Of a stretch of 15,115 nt of DNA, positions 1 to 6,878 are shown piece after piece. Numbering within the stretch: position 1 is the first letter of the stretch; each line of letters starts with the position of its first letter. Source of the DNA: Sulfotelmatobacter sp049792875 (lineage in GTDB: Bacteria > Acidobacteriota > Terriglobia > Terriglobales > Acidobacteriaceae); NCBI GenBank assembly GCA_049792875.1, contig JBARBI010000225.1, forward strand, positions 1-15,115. Direction: 5' to 3'. The position numbers and the translations under genes were made by a program. The notes beneath the pieces were generated by a model. The model saw only the letters and a program-made list of their open reading frames with translations. It searched no databases and was not told the DNA's origin.

Positions 1-224
1 TCGGCACCAGCGCGAATCCCATCGTGCAGAGCACCACGCCTGGCCTCGGTACGAACAAGCGCGGATACATTCAGGCCAGCGAGGAAACACAGCGCACCAC
101 GCGCAAGGGCGTATTTGCTGGGGGAGATATCGTGACCGGCAGCGCGACCGTAATTCTCGCGATGGGCGCCGGTCGACGCGCGGCCAAATCCATCCACGAC
201 TATCTGACAACCGGCGAGTGGTGA
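1..224 (+). CDS. Glutamate synthase small subunit (GltA/GltD-type), C-terminal fragment
   Basis: Only the last ~74 residues are present; the reading frame is open from base 3 and the 5' part lies outside the window. The fragment has the pattern of the C-terminus of NADPH-dependent glutamate synthase small subunits: T-T-P-G-L followed by N-K-R-G-Y-I, then G-V-F-A-G-G-D-I-V-T-G and A-T-V-I-L-A-M-G-A-G-R-R-A-A, ending with a short helix. In the family the GGD stretch contacts FAD, and the protein moves electrons from NADPH toward the glutamine-dependent reductive amination of 2-oxoglutarate. The NKRG and VTGSATVILAMG wording resembles the stand-alone (homotetrameric) GltA-type form more than the GltB partner form, but with so little sequence related FAD oxidoreductases, such as dihydropyrimidine dehydrogenase subunits, remain possible. 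It is convergent with the PPOX gene. Confidence 0.85.
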   Translation, partial: GTSANPIVQSTTPGLGTNKRGYIQASEETQRTTRKGVFAGGDIVTGSATVILAMGAGRRAAKSIHDYLTTGEW

Positions 225-255
225 TCTGCAATCGCGGGACTTTGTTACGCTAGAG

Positions 256-273
256 TCGCTCTCCCGCGAGCGA
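256..273. terminator. Small inverted repeat between convergent genes
   Basis: A perfect 6-bp inverted repeat (tcgctc / gagcga) with a 6-nt loop lies 32 bases after the stop of the glutamate synthase fragment and before the end of the convergent PPOX gene. There is no U-tract on either strand, so an intrinsic terminator is only a possibility. The rest of the 155-bp gap shows no gene I can support. Confidence 0.25.
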
Positions 274-379
274 TAGACCCACTTTCCCACGGCGTAGAGA
301 CCGGGAATCGTACGGTTCGAAGAGGCTGGGAAGGGCATGATTACATCGGGTTCGCGGAGGGGCATCGCTTTCCAGCCGT

Positions 380-751
380 CTACGCAAAGCTGATCTCAAT
401 ATACGTATCCGTCCTCCACCATATCAGGGGAATCCGCGCCCCCCAATACTTGCGGTTGATGGCCTGCCGCGCCCGGGCATGCTCCTCCGACGTCAAAATC
501 CGCGCCATCGCGGCGAACTCGGGCCCCCTCACCGTGCCACGCATTGTGCACGGCGCCACGCGCACCTGGGGATTATTGCGAATCCGCTTGGTCTTCCCCA
601 TATCGCTGCGGGTCATCACGTAGATTTTGTCGCCCTCTTCGCCGAACCAGACGGGTGTCGCAACGCCCACACCGGTTTTGCGAAAGGTTGTCAGCGAAAT
701 ATATTTCTGACCTTCAATCTGAGCAGGAATTGAACTGGACATAGGCGTCAT
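380..751 (-). CDS. PPOX-class flavin/F420-binding oxidoreductase, Rv2061-like
   Basis: A 123-residue single-domain split-barrel protein of the pyridoxamine 5'-phosphate oxidase-like (PPOX) superfamily. The sequence order Y-I-S-L-T-T-F-R-K-T-G, T-P-V-W-F, D-K-I-Y-V-M-T, G-K-T-K-R-I-R-N-N-P-Q-V-R-V-A-P-C and A-R-I-L-T matches the subfamily described as probable F420-dependent Rv2061-type enzymes. Members bind a flavin or deazaflavin between two barrel subunits; the substrate is usually unknown. An open frame reaches a TTG at 784, but that start would overlap the leader of the divergent gene, so the ATG at 751 (or the ATG at 742) is preferred. Neither has a convincing Shine-Dalgarno. The length is normal for the family. 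Whether the cofactor is F420, FMN or heme cannot be told from the sequence. Confidence 0.82.
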   Translation of the reverse strand: MTPMSSSIPAQIEGQKYISLTTFRKTGVGVATPVWFGEEGDKIYVMTRSDMGKTKRIRNNPQVRVAPCTMRGTVRGPEFAAMARILTSEEHARARQAINRKYWGARIPLIWWRTDTYIEISFA

Positions 752-928
752 TTTAGACGGCGCAGGGTCCGGTTGGCAGGGCAAACCGTAGGACCCAAGT
801 CTCCGCGGTCTTTGAGCCGAGTTTGCGAACCCAAAATGACGTCACTAGCGGTCCATCGCTGGCATCTGTGGTTCGCAACGGCCTGCGCGCATTGCTCCGG
901 TCAAGGGATATGTGTTACAAGCCTGAAC

Positions 929-1882
929 ATGCGCAAATGGATGAAAGATCGCTTACAGCGCCGCAAGAAAAAAGCGCCCGAGCCGGGAAGTCAGCCGGCA
1001 CCGCCGCCCCTGCAGCCCGCCTACTTCGACGCGGAGCAGCCTCCGAGCCCGGCGCCGGAGTCCAGCCATGACGAAGAGCAAATCCTGCCTGCTTCCGAGC
1101 CGGAATTTGAAGCGCAGCCCGTTCACGAGGAGTCCCCCGCTGCTGTCGAGCAGTCCAGCCAGCCCGGCGCCAGCGGCGAACCTCAGCGCGGACGCGGACG
1201 ACGGCGCCGTGGCGGACGCGGCCGAGGTGGACGCGGGCGCGAGCAAGCTGTCGCCCAAGCCTTCAGTCCTGCGGTCACCAAGGGCATTATTCCTGAGGTG
1301 CCCGTTCAAGGAATCGAACAGCCATCCGAACAAGGCGCGCCAGTCGCCGCCGAAGGCGAAGCGGAGGACACGCCGCGGACGCCAGCGATTCCTGCCGCCG
1401 TGCCCACAGCCCCGCCTCGCCCGCCGAAAGGCGTCGTCGTGTTGGCCATCGGACTCCCCGGCTCCGGCAAGAGTTCCTGGTTTAAGCGTCACAACGTGGT
1501 TCCGCTGTCGAGCGACATGGTCCGTTCGCTTCTATTTGACGACGTACGCGAGCAGCGTTTTCAGGATCTCGTATTCTCCAACCTGCGCTCCATGCTCAAA
1601 GCGCGGCTCATCGCCAAGCGTCCCATGAATTATGTCGACGCCACGAACCTGACGCCGCAAGAGCGTCAACACTGGATCAAACTCGCCAAGGACTACAACT
1701 ACGAAGTGCACGCCGTGTTCTTCGACGTTCCTCTCGAAGTCTGCATCGAACGCCATCAGCGCCGTGATCGCGTTGTCCCGGAGGACATCATGCGCCGCAT
1801 GGCCGCCAAGCTGAAAGCTCCGTCCTTTGCCGAAGGCTTCGCCAAGATTACGGTTGTTCGCGTGAAGAAAAAGGAAGAATAG
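929..1882 (+). CDS. RGG-box protein with P-loop polynucleotide-kinase-like domain (AAA_33)
   Basis: With start at the ATG at 929 the protein has 317 residues. Residues 1-16 are very basic (M-R-K-W-M-K-D-R then R-R-K-K-K). Residues ~17-165 are low-complexity, rich in Pro, Glu, Ala and Gln and probably disordered. Residues 87-104 form an Arg/Gly block containing R-G-G repeats. Residues ~168-310 are a P-loop kinase domain: V-V-V-L-A-I then Walker A G-L-P-G-S-G-K-S-S at 175-183, L-S-S-D-M-V-R, and V-D-A-T-N-L-T-P-Q-E-R, the wording of the AAA_33 / T4-polynucleotide-kinase-like family. Such domains phosphorylate small molecules or RNA/DNA 5'-OH ends; the substrate here is unknown. The frame is open up to a TTG at 773, but that upstream part has no recognisable content and overlaps the divergent PPOX leader. 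The RGG box suggests RNA or single-strand DNA binding (inference). Confidence 0.8.
   Translation: MRKWMKDRLQRRKKKAPEPGSQPAPPPLQPAYFDAEQPPSPAPESSHDEEQILPASEPEFEAQPVHEESPAAVEQSSQPGASGEPQRGRGRRRRGGRGRGGRGREQAVAQAFSPAVTKGIIPEVPVQGIEQPSEQGAPVAAEGEAEDTPRTPAIPAAVPTAPPRPPKGVVVLAIGLPGSGKSSWFKRHNVVPLSSDMVRSLLFDDVREQRFQDLVFSNLRSMLKARLIAKRPMNYVDATNLTPQERQHWIKLAKDYNYEVHAVFFDVPLEVCIERHQRRDRVVPEDIMRRMAAKLKAPSFAEGFAKITVVRVKKKEE
1187..1240 (+). other. RGG-box coding segment (Arg/Gly low-complexity)
   Basis: This segment codes for an 18-residue run made almost only of Arg and Gly, with two R-G-G triplets and a core of four consecutive Arg. It sits in the disordered linker in front of the kinase domain. Arg/Gly blocks of this type bind RNA in many eukaryotic proteins and in some bacterial proteins such as RNase E/G relatives; the function here is inferred. 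Confidence 0.8.
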
Positions 1883-1927
1883 CTTTCGCTCAAGTTCCGC
1901 GCTTCACCGTCGAGCCGCTAACTTTCA

Positions 1928-2000
1928 GCCGCGAAGCGGCGAAAGAATGCGGCCCACGGCGAGAGCTGTGGGTGGGCGTGAGGGCAGGGGAGCGAGCCCC
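1928..2000. repeat. Cluster of three hairpins between convergent genes
   Basis: In the 151-bp gap between two convergent genes there are three consecutive inverted repeats. The first is gccgc/gcggc at 1928-1940 with a GAA loop. The second is an 8-bp stem at 1953-1972 (one G-T pair) closed by a GAGA (GNRA-type) loop. The third is gggg/cccc at 1987-2000 with a 6-nt purine-rich loop. Purine-rich spacers separate them and no T-tract follows. The structure could act as a bidirectional terminator or be a copy of a dispersed REP-like intergenic repeat; a genome-wide search would decide. Confidence 0.5.
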
Positions 2001-2033
2001 AGAGGAACGAAAGAAAGACACCGACGCGCGGCC

Positions 2034-2642
2034 TCATCCCTTCAAATGCGGTAACAGTTCCTTGAAAGCCGCCGACGAAGACGATCGCATCAATTCATAA
2101 ATCATCATCTCGGTCGACGAGATCACCGCGCCCGCGGCCCGCATGCGTTCCAATCCGATCTTCCAGTTCCACTCCGTTCTCGAACTGACCGCGTCCGACG
2201 CTACGTGCACCAGATATCCCTCGCGCAGCGCCCCCAGCGCAGTCTGTGTCACACAGATGTGGCTCTCCATCCCGCACAGCAGCAGAGTATTACGCTTGCC
2301 CGGCAGTCGTTTGATCACGCTGCAAAAGACGTCGCTGCCGAAGCAGGAAAATAGTGTCTTATCGATTGCTTCCGTTCCAGCCAACAGGGAAGCGACCTCC
2401 GGAACTGTTCCCCCGAGTCCTTTCGCGTACTGCGTGCTGACCAGCGCGGGAATGTTCAGAATCCGCGCCGCGCGAATCAGCAGCTGAGCATTCCGCACCA
2501 GTTTGTTCTTCTGGAAGATCGGCGGCAGCAGCTTCTCCTGAATATCGATCACAACCAAAGCGCACTGTTCGGCGTCCAGCGGACGGCGCGCCATTTCAGC
2601 ATAATCAGTGGTGGGACTGATGGAATCAAGGGTGGTGACCAT
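2034..2642 (-). CDS. Isochorismatase-family cysteine hydrolase
   Basis: A 202-residue cytoplasmic protein of the isochorismatase-like hydrolase superfamily (cysteine hydrolase fold, YcaC-like). The catalytic triad is visible: Asp33 in V-V-I-D-I-Q-E-K, Lys95 in I-D-K-T-L-F-S-C-F, and nucleophile Cys130 in G-M-E-S-H-I-C-V-T-Q-T-A. The cis-peptide region before the cysteine is conserved. Family members cleave C-N or C-O bonds in substrates such as isochorismate, nicotinamide, N-carbamoylsarcosine or ureidoacrylate; the G-x-E-x-H-x-C-V-x-Q-T pattern is that of the general hydrolase group of unknown substrate, so no narrower function is claimed. An in-frame ATG at 2789 would give 251 residues, but the ATG at 2642 has a strong GAGGAG ribosome site, and the longer version overlaps the tRNA promoter and adds no conserved sequence. 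It stands alone, convergent with the RGG/kinase gene. Confidence 0.88.
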   Translation of the reverse strand: MVTTLDSISPTTDYAEMARRPLDAEQCALVVIDIQEKLLPPIFQKNKLVRNAQLLIRAARILNIPALVSTQYAKGLGGTVPEVASLLAGTEAIDKTLFSCFGSDVFCSVIKRLPGKRNTLLLCGMESHICVTQTALGALREGYLVHVASDAVSSRTEWNWKIGLERMRAAGAVISSTEMMIYELMRSSSSAAFKELLPHLKG

Positions 2643-2647
2643 GGCCG

Positions 2648-2653
2648 CTCCTC
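2648..2653 (-). promoter_or_regulatory. Shine-Dalgarno deciding the isochorismatase start
   Basis: On the minus strand GAGGAG lies 5 bases before the ATG at 2642. The upstream in-frame ATG at 2789 lacks such a site, which favours the 202-residue product. Confidence 0.7.
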
Positions 2654-2764
2654 GCAACAAAGTCTGACGATAAGATTCTACCGCTTCAAAAGTGAGACTA
2701 GGCCGGAACGTCCTCGCAACTCCAATCAGGGTGCGGACAGCGCCATGACTGCCAACGGTTTCGG

Positions 2765-2794
2765 TTGACCCCACCTCGCTTTCAACCATAAAAT
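2765..2794 (+). promoter_or_regulatory. Sigma70-type promoter of tRNA-Gln
   Basis: TTGACC (2765-2770) and TAAAAT (2789-2794), each one mismatch from the sigma70 consensus, are 18 bp apart. Transcription would start near 2801, about 33 bases before the mature tRNA 5' end. The match is by eye only. Confidence 0.6.
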
Positions 2795-2833
2795 CAAGTC
2801 TGAGCCAGCGAAGGCAGGCTCGACGCAGGAAAT

Positions 2834-2908
2834 TGCCCCCTCGTTCAACGGCTAGGACACCTGCCTCTGGAGCAGGTTATCGGGGTTCGAATCCCTGGGG
2901 GGCAGCCA
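2834..2908 (+). tRNA. tRNA-Gln (anticodon CTG)
   Basis: A full cloverleaf can be drawn. The 7-bp acceptor is tgccccc with gggggca. The D stem is gttc/ggac (one G-T pair). The 5-bp anticodon stem is cctgc/gcagg with loop ctctgga, giving anticodon CTG at 2867-2869, which reads the Gln codon CAG. The T stem is cgggg/ccctg with loop ttcgaat. A G discriminator and an encoded CCA end the gene. The U-A first acceptor pair fits bacterial tRNA-Gln. The gene is intact although a recombinase remnant abuts and overlaps it on the other strand. Confidence 0.93.
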
Positions 2909-3144
2909 AACCAATTCAATAGCTTAGAAGCGCTCCGGCCTCCCGTTCTCTCAACCTCCACAAAAATATCCACAAACCGGCTGGCACTGTCGGCTTTGTC
3001 GAGCATTTCGACTGCTTGGCGCGCAGTGGTGCCCGAGATGTGGGTGTAGTACCGGATCATCGCCGGCGACATGTGCCCGACCATCGCGCCGAGAATCTGC
3101 AGCGGCACTCCGCTCGTGATGAAAACGTGTGCGAGGTCGCTGCC
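2845..3144 (-). pseudogene. Tyrosine recombinase/integrase C-terminal remnant
   Basis: On the minus strand, about 50 codons (3144-2995) read like the catalytic C-terminus of a tyrosine recombinase: D-L-A-H-V-F-I-T-S-G-V-P-L-Q, then M-V-G-H, then M-I-R-Y-Y-T-H-I, followed by an A-V-E-M-L-D-K helix. The G-H histidine and the Y-x-H nucleophile tyrosine (codon 3048-3046) are kept. The position where H-x-L-R-H is expected reads S-D-L-A-H, so the second catalytic Arg is replaced by Ala (codon 3132-3130). No N-terminal core-binding domain or first Arg box is found upstream; the open frame continues to about 3312 without family resemblance. The frame runs on through the tRNA gene and ends at a TGA in its D-arm. 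It is an inactive leftover of an element integrated at tRNA-Gln. Confidence 0.75.
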
Positions 3145-3440
3145 GTTCTCAGAGCACTGGGCACGCGCGGAGTACGAATACTTCGGGCGGTACGTCTGCG
3201 GTGCGGCAGGACCGTCACCGTATGCGGCGCGCCTCCCGCGGACTGACTGCCAATCACTCGAGAACTGGGGTTTTCTTGAGGTTTTCCGCAATTCCGGGTG
3301 CCACTGGTACATTTCTGCTTCATTGCGCCCGGGTGTGCCGTTCGCCTTCGTTCATGAGCGCCTCCGACCGCGACTCGATGTGGGAAAAGTGTCTCGACGC
3401 ATTTCATCGCGCTTCTTTTACCGTCTGGTCGGATTCGCAT
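3145..3440. other. Gap with no recognisable gene
   Basis: Open frames exist on both strands, but their translations are Arg/Ser/Pro-rich, overlap one another and match no family I know. This is probably debris of the integrated element or of the region it disrupted. Confidence 0.5.
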
Positions 3441-3476
3441 GAGCGAAAGCACAAGTTGCGCGGAGCTTACCATTTC

Positions 3477-3506
3477 TTGTTTTTTCTTTCTAAACGTTTC
3501 TGTTAT
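3477..3506 (+). promoter_or_regulatory. Candidate promoter with LacI-like operator, upstream of SIS isomerase
   Basis: The AT-rich stretch before the isomerase gene offers TTGTTT (3477-3482) and TGTTAT (3501-3506) with an 18-bp spacer. Inside the spacer lies the perfect palindrome AAACGTTT (3492-3499). The surrounding c-t-AAACGTTT-c-t resembles the T-G-AAACGTTT-C-A operators of LacI-family sugar regulators. The -10 match is modest, so the promoter is a proposal and the operator is an inference. Confidence 0.4.
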
Positions 3507-3540
3507 CGTCGTTCTCGAAAGGGAAGGGAAGTTCTTTAAG

Positions 3541-4767
3541 ATGCAAACCTCATGCCCAGGACAACAATGGCTGGAAGCGCTTTCGGTTCGACAGGGAAGA
3601 GCCAGAGAGTTGCTGGCCAAAGCTCTAGAGGAACAGCAGCAATCAGGATATTTTCACACCTTGCCTGAGATCTGCCGCCAACCTCAGACCTGGCGCGAAA
3701 CCTGCGAACTGATGATCCAGTCGACCGCTGCCGTGAACGCATCATTGCGCGGAGCGAAGAGCATCATATTCACAGGTTCCGGTAGTTCCGAATACGCCGG
3801 CGACTGTGTGCGGGCCAGTGTGCAAGCGGAGTTGGGAATTGACTGCCAGGCGATCGGCGCAGGTGTGCTACTCACGGAAAAAGCCGAAGCGCTGCCCGTT
3901 TGCCGGTCGCGCATGATGGTTTCTCTGGCTCGATCCGGAGACAGCCCCGAGAGTACCGGAGCGCTGTCTCTGATGCTCGAACAGGACCCTGAAATGCGTC
4001 ACCTCGTGCTCACATGCAACCGTGCGGGCGCGCTGGCTCAGACTTATCGCAAGCATCCGCAAGTGAGCGTTATTGCACTGGGCGACAACACCAATGATCA
4101 GAGCCTGGTCATGACCAGTAGCTTCACCAATCTGATCGTTGCAGCCCGTTTTCTCGGACTCGCGAAGAACCCGGACGCCTACAGGGCCATCTGCCATCAA
4201 GCAGCAAGCATTGCCGCCAACGTTTTGTCAGCGCACTTTGATACTCTGGCGCAAGTTGCTGAATCCGGTTTCAAACGAGTCGTATACCTGGGCAGCGGTG
4301 CCCGCTATGGCGCCGCTCGCGAGGCGGCTCTGAAGATGCTCGAGATGACCGCTGGCCGTGTCACCTCGCTGTACGAACATTTTCTCGGGCTCCGCCATGG
4401 ACCGATGAGCTATCTCGACAGCAACACTCTGGTGGTCTGCTTTCTCTCTTCCGACCCGACGACGCGAAGCTATGAAACGGATTTGCTGCGGGAACTCTCC
4501 CAGAAGCGCCTGGGCCTTGGCAAGCTGATTGTAGGCGAAGCGATCCCGACGGATAACATGCGAAATGACACCCGAAACGACGATGTCCTGATCGAATGTG
4601 GCGGCCTCAAACAGTTGGGCGATCGCAATGCGGTCTTAGTGGATGTAGTTGTGGCTCAATTGTTGGCTTTTTTCCGCTGCATGCAGGAAGGTTTGCATCC
4701 AGACTCACCTTCGCGCGATAACGTGATCAACCGGGTCGTCCAACCATTCCCGCTTTACGGGCTATGA
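3541..4767 (+). CDS. AgaS-like SIS-domain sugar-phosphate isomerase/deaminase
   Basis: A 408-residue cytoplasmic protein with two SIS (sugar isomerase) domains. The first, residues ~72-205, has the phosphosugar loop G-S-G-S-S-E-Y-A-G (79-87), S-L-A-R-S-G-D-S-P-E-S (128-138) and M-T-S-S-F-T-N. The second, ~245-380, has Y-L-G-S-G-A-R-Y-G-A-A-R-E-A-A-L-K-M-L-E and L-R-H-G-P-M-S. This arrangement and the length match the AgaS group, which acts on galactosamine-6-phosphate or related ketose/aldose 6-phosphates. The exact substrate cannot be read off. The ATG at 3541 follows a purine-rich GGGAAGGGAA; an in-frame start at 3439 would add 34 residues without family resemblance and would span the candidate promoter. 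It is the first gene of the co-oriented sugar cluster, 54 bp before the amidohydrolase, and the only clearly cytoplasmic enzyme of that cluster in this window. Confidence 0.85.
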   Translation: MQTSCPGQQWLEALSVRQGRARELLAKALEEQQQSGYFHTLPEICRQPQTWRETCELMIQSTAAVNASLRGAKSIIFTGSGSSEYAGDCVRASVQAELGIDCQAIGAGVLLTEKAEALPVCRSRMMVSLARSGDSPESTGALSLMLEQDPEMRHLVLTCNRAGALAQTYRKHPQVSVIALGDNTNDQSLVMTSSFTNLIVAARFLGLAKNPDAYRAICHQAASIAANVLSAHFDTLAQVAESGFKRVVYLGSGARYGAAREAALKMLEMTAGRVTSLYEHFLGLRHGPMSYLDSNTLVVCFLSSDPTTRSYETDLLRELSQKRLGLGKLIVGEAIPTDNMRNDTRNDDVLIECGGLKQLGDRNAVLVDVVVAQLLAFFRCMQEGLHPDSPSRDNVINRVVQPFPLYGL

Positions 4768-4821
4768 CACGGGCGGTGACGTCTGCGCTCGGGCTGGTCG
4801 CGAGCAACCACGGGAGAAAAT

Positions 4822-6042
4822 ATGATCAATCGGCGGCAGTGGCTATACGGAGTAGGAGTCGTGGCCGGCGCAGCTGCCAGGCCCGGCAACGCTTTCGGCA
4901 AGGATAAGGATGAAGACAATCAGGAGCCGCAGAAAACGCAGCATCGCCCTTTGGATCTCTCCGACTTCGAGCCCAAAAGCATGCTGCAAGTGCATGAGTC
5001 GCGAGTTGAGCATGCTAAATATCCTGCCCTCGATTTTCACACCCACATCACGACATCGGCCAAGTCCGAAAACGGTGTGGAATTGGCTTCGGAACGCAAA
5101 TATCTGGGCACGCCGGAAGAGCTTCTGGCCGTCATGGATCGCAAAAACATCCGGGCTATGGTGAACCTCACCGGCGGTTACGGCAAGGGCTTGGGCGACG
5201 TAATCAACAAATACGATCGAGCGTTTCCCGGTCGCTTCTACACGTTTACCGAACCCTGCTATGAACGCTGGAAGGAACCCGCCTATCCGGATCTTCAGGC
5301 CCAAGCCATCGAGCTTGCCTATCGGCAAGGTGCGAGGGGCTTGAAAATTCTGAAGACTCTAGGTCTCTATCTTCGAGAGAACATTACTTCCGGCGTACTC
5401 GTAAAGATCGATGATCCCAGATTCGATCCTATGTGGGACGCCTGTGGCCAACTCAACATGCCCGTAGCCATTCACGTATCCGACCCGGTCGCGTTTTTTA
5501 CTCCTACCGACCGGTTCAACGAGCGCTATGAGGAACTCAATAGTCATCCGGACTGGTCCTTTTACGGTGGCGACTTTCCCAGCAATGCCGAATTGCTGGA
5601 GGCCCGCAACAGGATTTTTGCGAGACATCCGAAAACGCAATTCGTCGTGTTGCACGTGGGAAACTTCGGCGAAAATCTGGCGAACGTAGCGGAAAACCTC
5701 GACCACTTCCCGAACATGACCGTCGACATCGCTGCCCGCATCGGAGAGTTGGGCAGGCAGCCCCACACGGCGCGGAAGTTTTTCGATAAGTATCAGGATC
5801 GTATCCTGTTCGGCACCGATGCCACTCCCCACGGTGACGAGTTTCCTCAACAAGTATTCAACGACCAGTTGTATGAGATCTACTATCGGTTCCTGGAGAC
5901 GGACGACGAGTACTTCGACTACGCTCCCGCAAAAGTCCCCCCGCAGGGGCGCTGGCGCATTTACGGCATCAACCTGCCGGAGGCGGTTCTTCGCAAAGTG
6001 TATTTCGAGAATGCCGCTCGTCAACTCAGAGTGACAGTCTGA
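4822..6042 (+). CDS. Tat-exported amidohydrolase-family protein (Amidohydro_2 type)
   Basis: 406 residues. The N-terminus M-I-N-R-R-Q-W-L-Y-G followed by a short Val/Ala/Gly-rich stretch looks like a twin-arginine signal, so export is expected. The rest is a metal-dependent TIM-barrel hydrolase of the amidohydrolase 2 family: D-F-H-T-H (His73, His75) at strand 1, G-L-K-I-L (Lys175), P-V-A-I-H-V-S-D-P (His218), F-V-V-L-H-V-G-N (His278) and F-G-T-D-A-T-P (Asp333), which are the expected metal and catalytic positions. Members hydrolyse or decarboxylate varied substrates, including lactones and amides; the substrate here is unknown, but the surrounding genes suggest a sugar derivative. The ribosome site GGGAGA lies 4-5 bases before ATG 4822. 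Its stop overlaps the start of the next gene by one base (TGATG), suggesting translational coupling. Confidence 0.85.
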   Translation: MINRRQWLYGVGVVAGAAARPGNAFGKDKDEDNQEPQKTQHRPLDLSDFEPKSMLQVHESRVEHAKYPALDFHTHITTSAKSENGVELASERKYLGTPEELLAVMDRKNIRAMVNLTGGYGKGLGDVINKYDRAFPGRFYTFTEPCYERWKEPAYPDLQAQAIELAYRQGARGLKILKTLGLYLRENITSGVLVKIDDPRFDPMWDACGQLNMPVAIHVSDPVAFFTPTDRFNERYEELNSHPDWSFYGGDFPSNAELLEARNRIFARHPKTQFVVLHVGNFGENLANVAENLDHFPNMTVDIAARIGELGRQPHTARKFFDKYQDRILFGTDATPHGDEFPQQVFNDQLYEIYYRFLETDDEYFDYAPAKVPPQGRWRIYGINLPEAVLRKVYFENAARQLRVTV

Positions 6043-6776
6043 TGCATCGATCCCTGCAAACGCGCATGCGGAATGGCGTGATCGGCGCCCTGGTTCTCAT
6101 CGCCATACCGATTCTCATGGCATCCGAACCCGCCGTGATGGAAAGTACGAAAGCTCGTGAAGACGCGGCGCCGAGCACGGACGCAAATAGCCCGTTCTGG
6201 CGCGGAGCGCGCCTCGTCTATGCAGAGAAGGCTCCTTACGGCCAGAACGAGCCGCGCTACCGTACGGAGGTCCGCTCCCGCTGGACAGAGAAGAATCTGT
6301 ATTTCTTATTCGTTTGTCCTTACGAAGCGCTGAATCTCAAGCCCTCGCCCAGTACTTCGACCGAGACATTTCAGCTTTGGGATTGGGATGTTGCCGAGGT
6401 CTTCATTGGTTCTGATTTTCAAAATATCCGCAGATACAAGGAGTTCGAAATATCACCGCAAGCAGAATGGGTCGATCTCGACATTGACCTGTCCAAGCCG
6501 CGTCACGAGGATGGCTGGACCTGGAACTCTGGCTTCACGGTAGCCGCTCGCATCGATCCAGCCGCGAAAATCTGGTACGGAGCCATGCGCATTCCATTCT
6601 CGGCCTTGCGGAGCCACGCTCCCGCAGTGGGCGACACGTTTCGGATCAATTTGTTTCGCAGCCAGGGCCCGCCACCGAACCGGATTGAAGTTGTCTGGCA
6701 ACCCACGATGAGTCATACGTTCCACACTCCAGCAAAATTTGGCTTGCTTCGCCTGGTCGCGGAAGAACCCAAGTAG
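6042..6776 (+). CDS. Exported CBM9-like carbohydrate-binding protein
   Basis: 244 residues. Residues 1-28 (a basic N-terminus, then V-I-G-A-L-V-L-I-A-I-P-I-L-M-A-S) look like a Sec signal peptide. Residues ~48-240 resemble the DOMON-like family 9 carbohydrate-binding domain: F-W-R-G-A-R-L-V, T-E-V-R-S-R-W-T-E-K-N-L-Y-F-L-F, W-D-W-D-V-A-E-V-F-I-G, Y-K-E-F-E-I-S-P-Q-A-E-W-V-D-L, W-x-W-N-S-G-F-T-V-A-A-R and a final F-R-I-N-L-F-R. These form beta strands and aromatic binding-face residues. No catalytic domain is attached, so it probably holds glycan in the periplasm or at the surface. The start at 6042 overlaps the amidohydrolase stop; an internal ATG at 6066 is an alternative. Confidence 0.75.
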   Translation: MHRSLQTRMRNGVIGALVLIAIPILMASEPAVMESTKAREDAAPSTDANSPFWRGARLVYAEKAPYGQNEPRYRTEVRSRWTEKNLYFLFVCPYEALNLKPSPSTSTETFQLWDWDVAEVFIGSDFQNIRRYKEFEISPQAEWVDLDIDLSKPRHEDGWTWNSGFTVAARIDPAAKIWYGAMRIPFSALRSHAPAVGDTFRINLFRSQGPPPNRIEVVWQPTMSHTFHTPAKFGLLRLVAEEPK

Positions 6777-6878
6777 GGCCTCTGGCGCCGTCCCGGCATC
6801 ATTCCAGCGGATGACTCCTTTCCTTGGCGCCCGGAGTCTACTGTTCCTCGCTTTTTTCACTTTCTATCGAAATCCTCA

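Noticed and set aside
225..379. A minus-strand reading of this gap gives a short open stretch with a P-G-L-Y-A-V-G-K-W-V-like run that recalls FAD oxidoreductase C-termini.
   Set aside because: It is very short, has no start with a ribosome site and no other supporting family sequence; the likeness could be chance or an ancient remnant.
837..844. TGACGTCA palindrome in the divergent region between the PPOX and RGG/kinase genes.
   Set aside because: An 8-bp palindrome is expected by chance at this scale, and no promoter elements or second copy are seen near it.
953..1492. Long antisense open frame opposite the RGG/kinase gene.
   Set aside because: It is a shadow of a GC-rich, low-complexity coding region; its translation is Arg/Gly/Leu-rich with no family resemblance.
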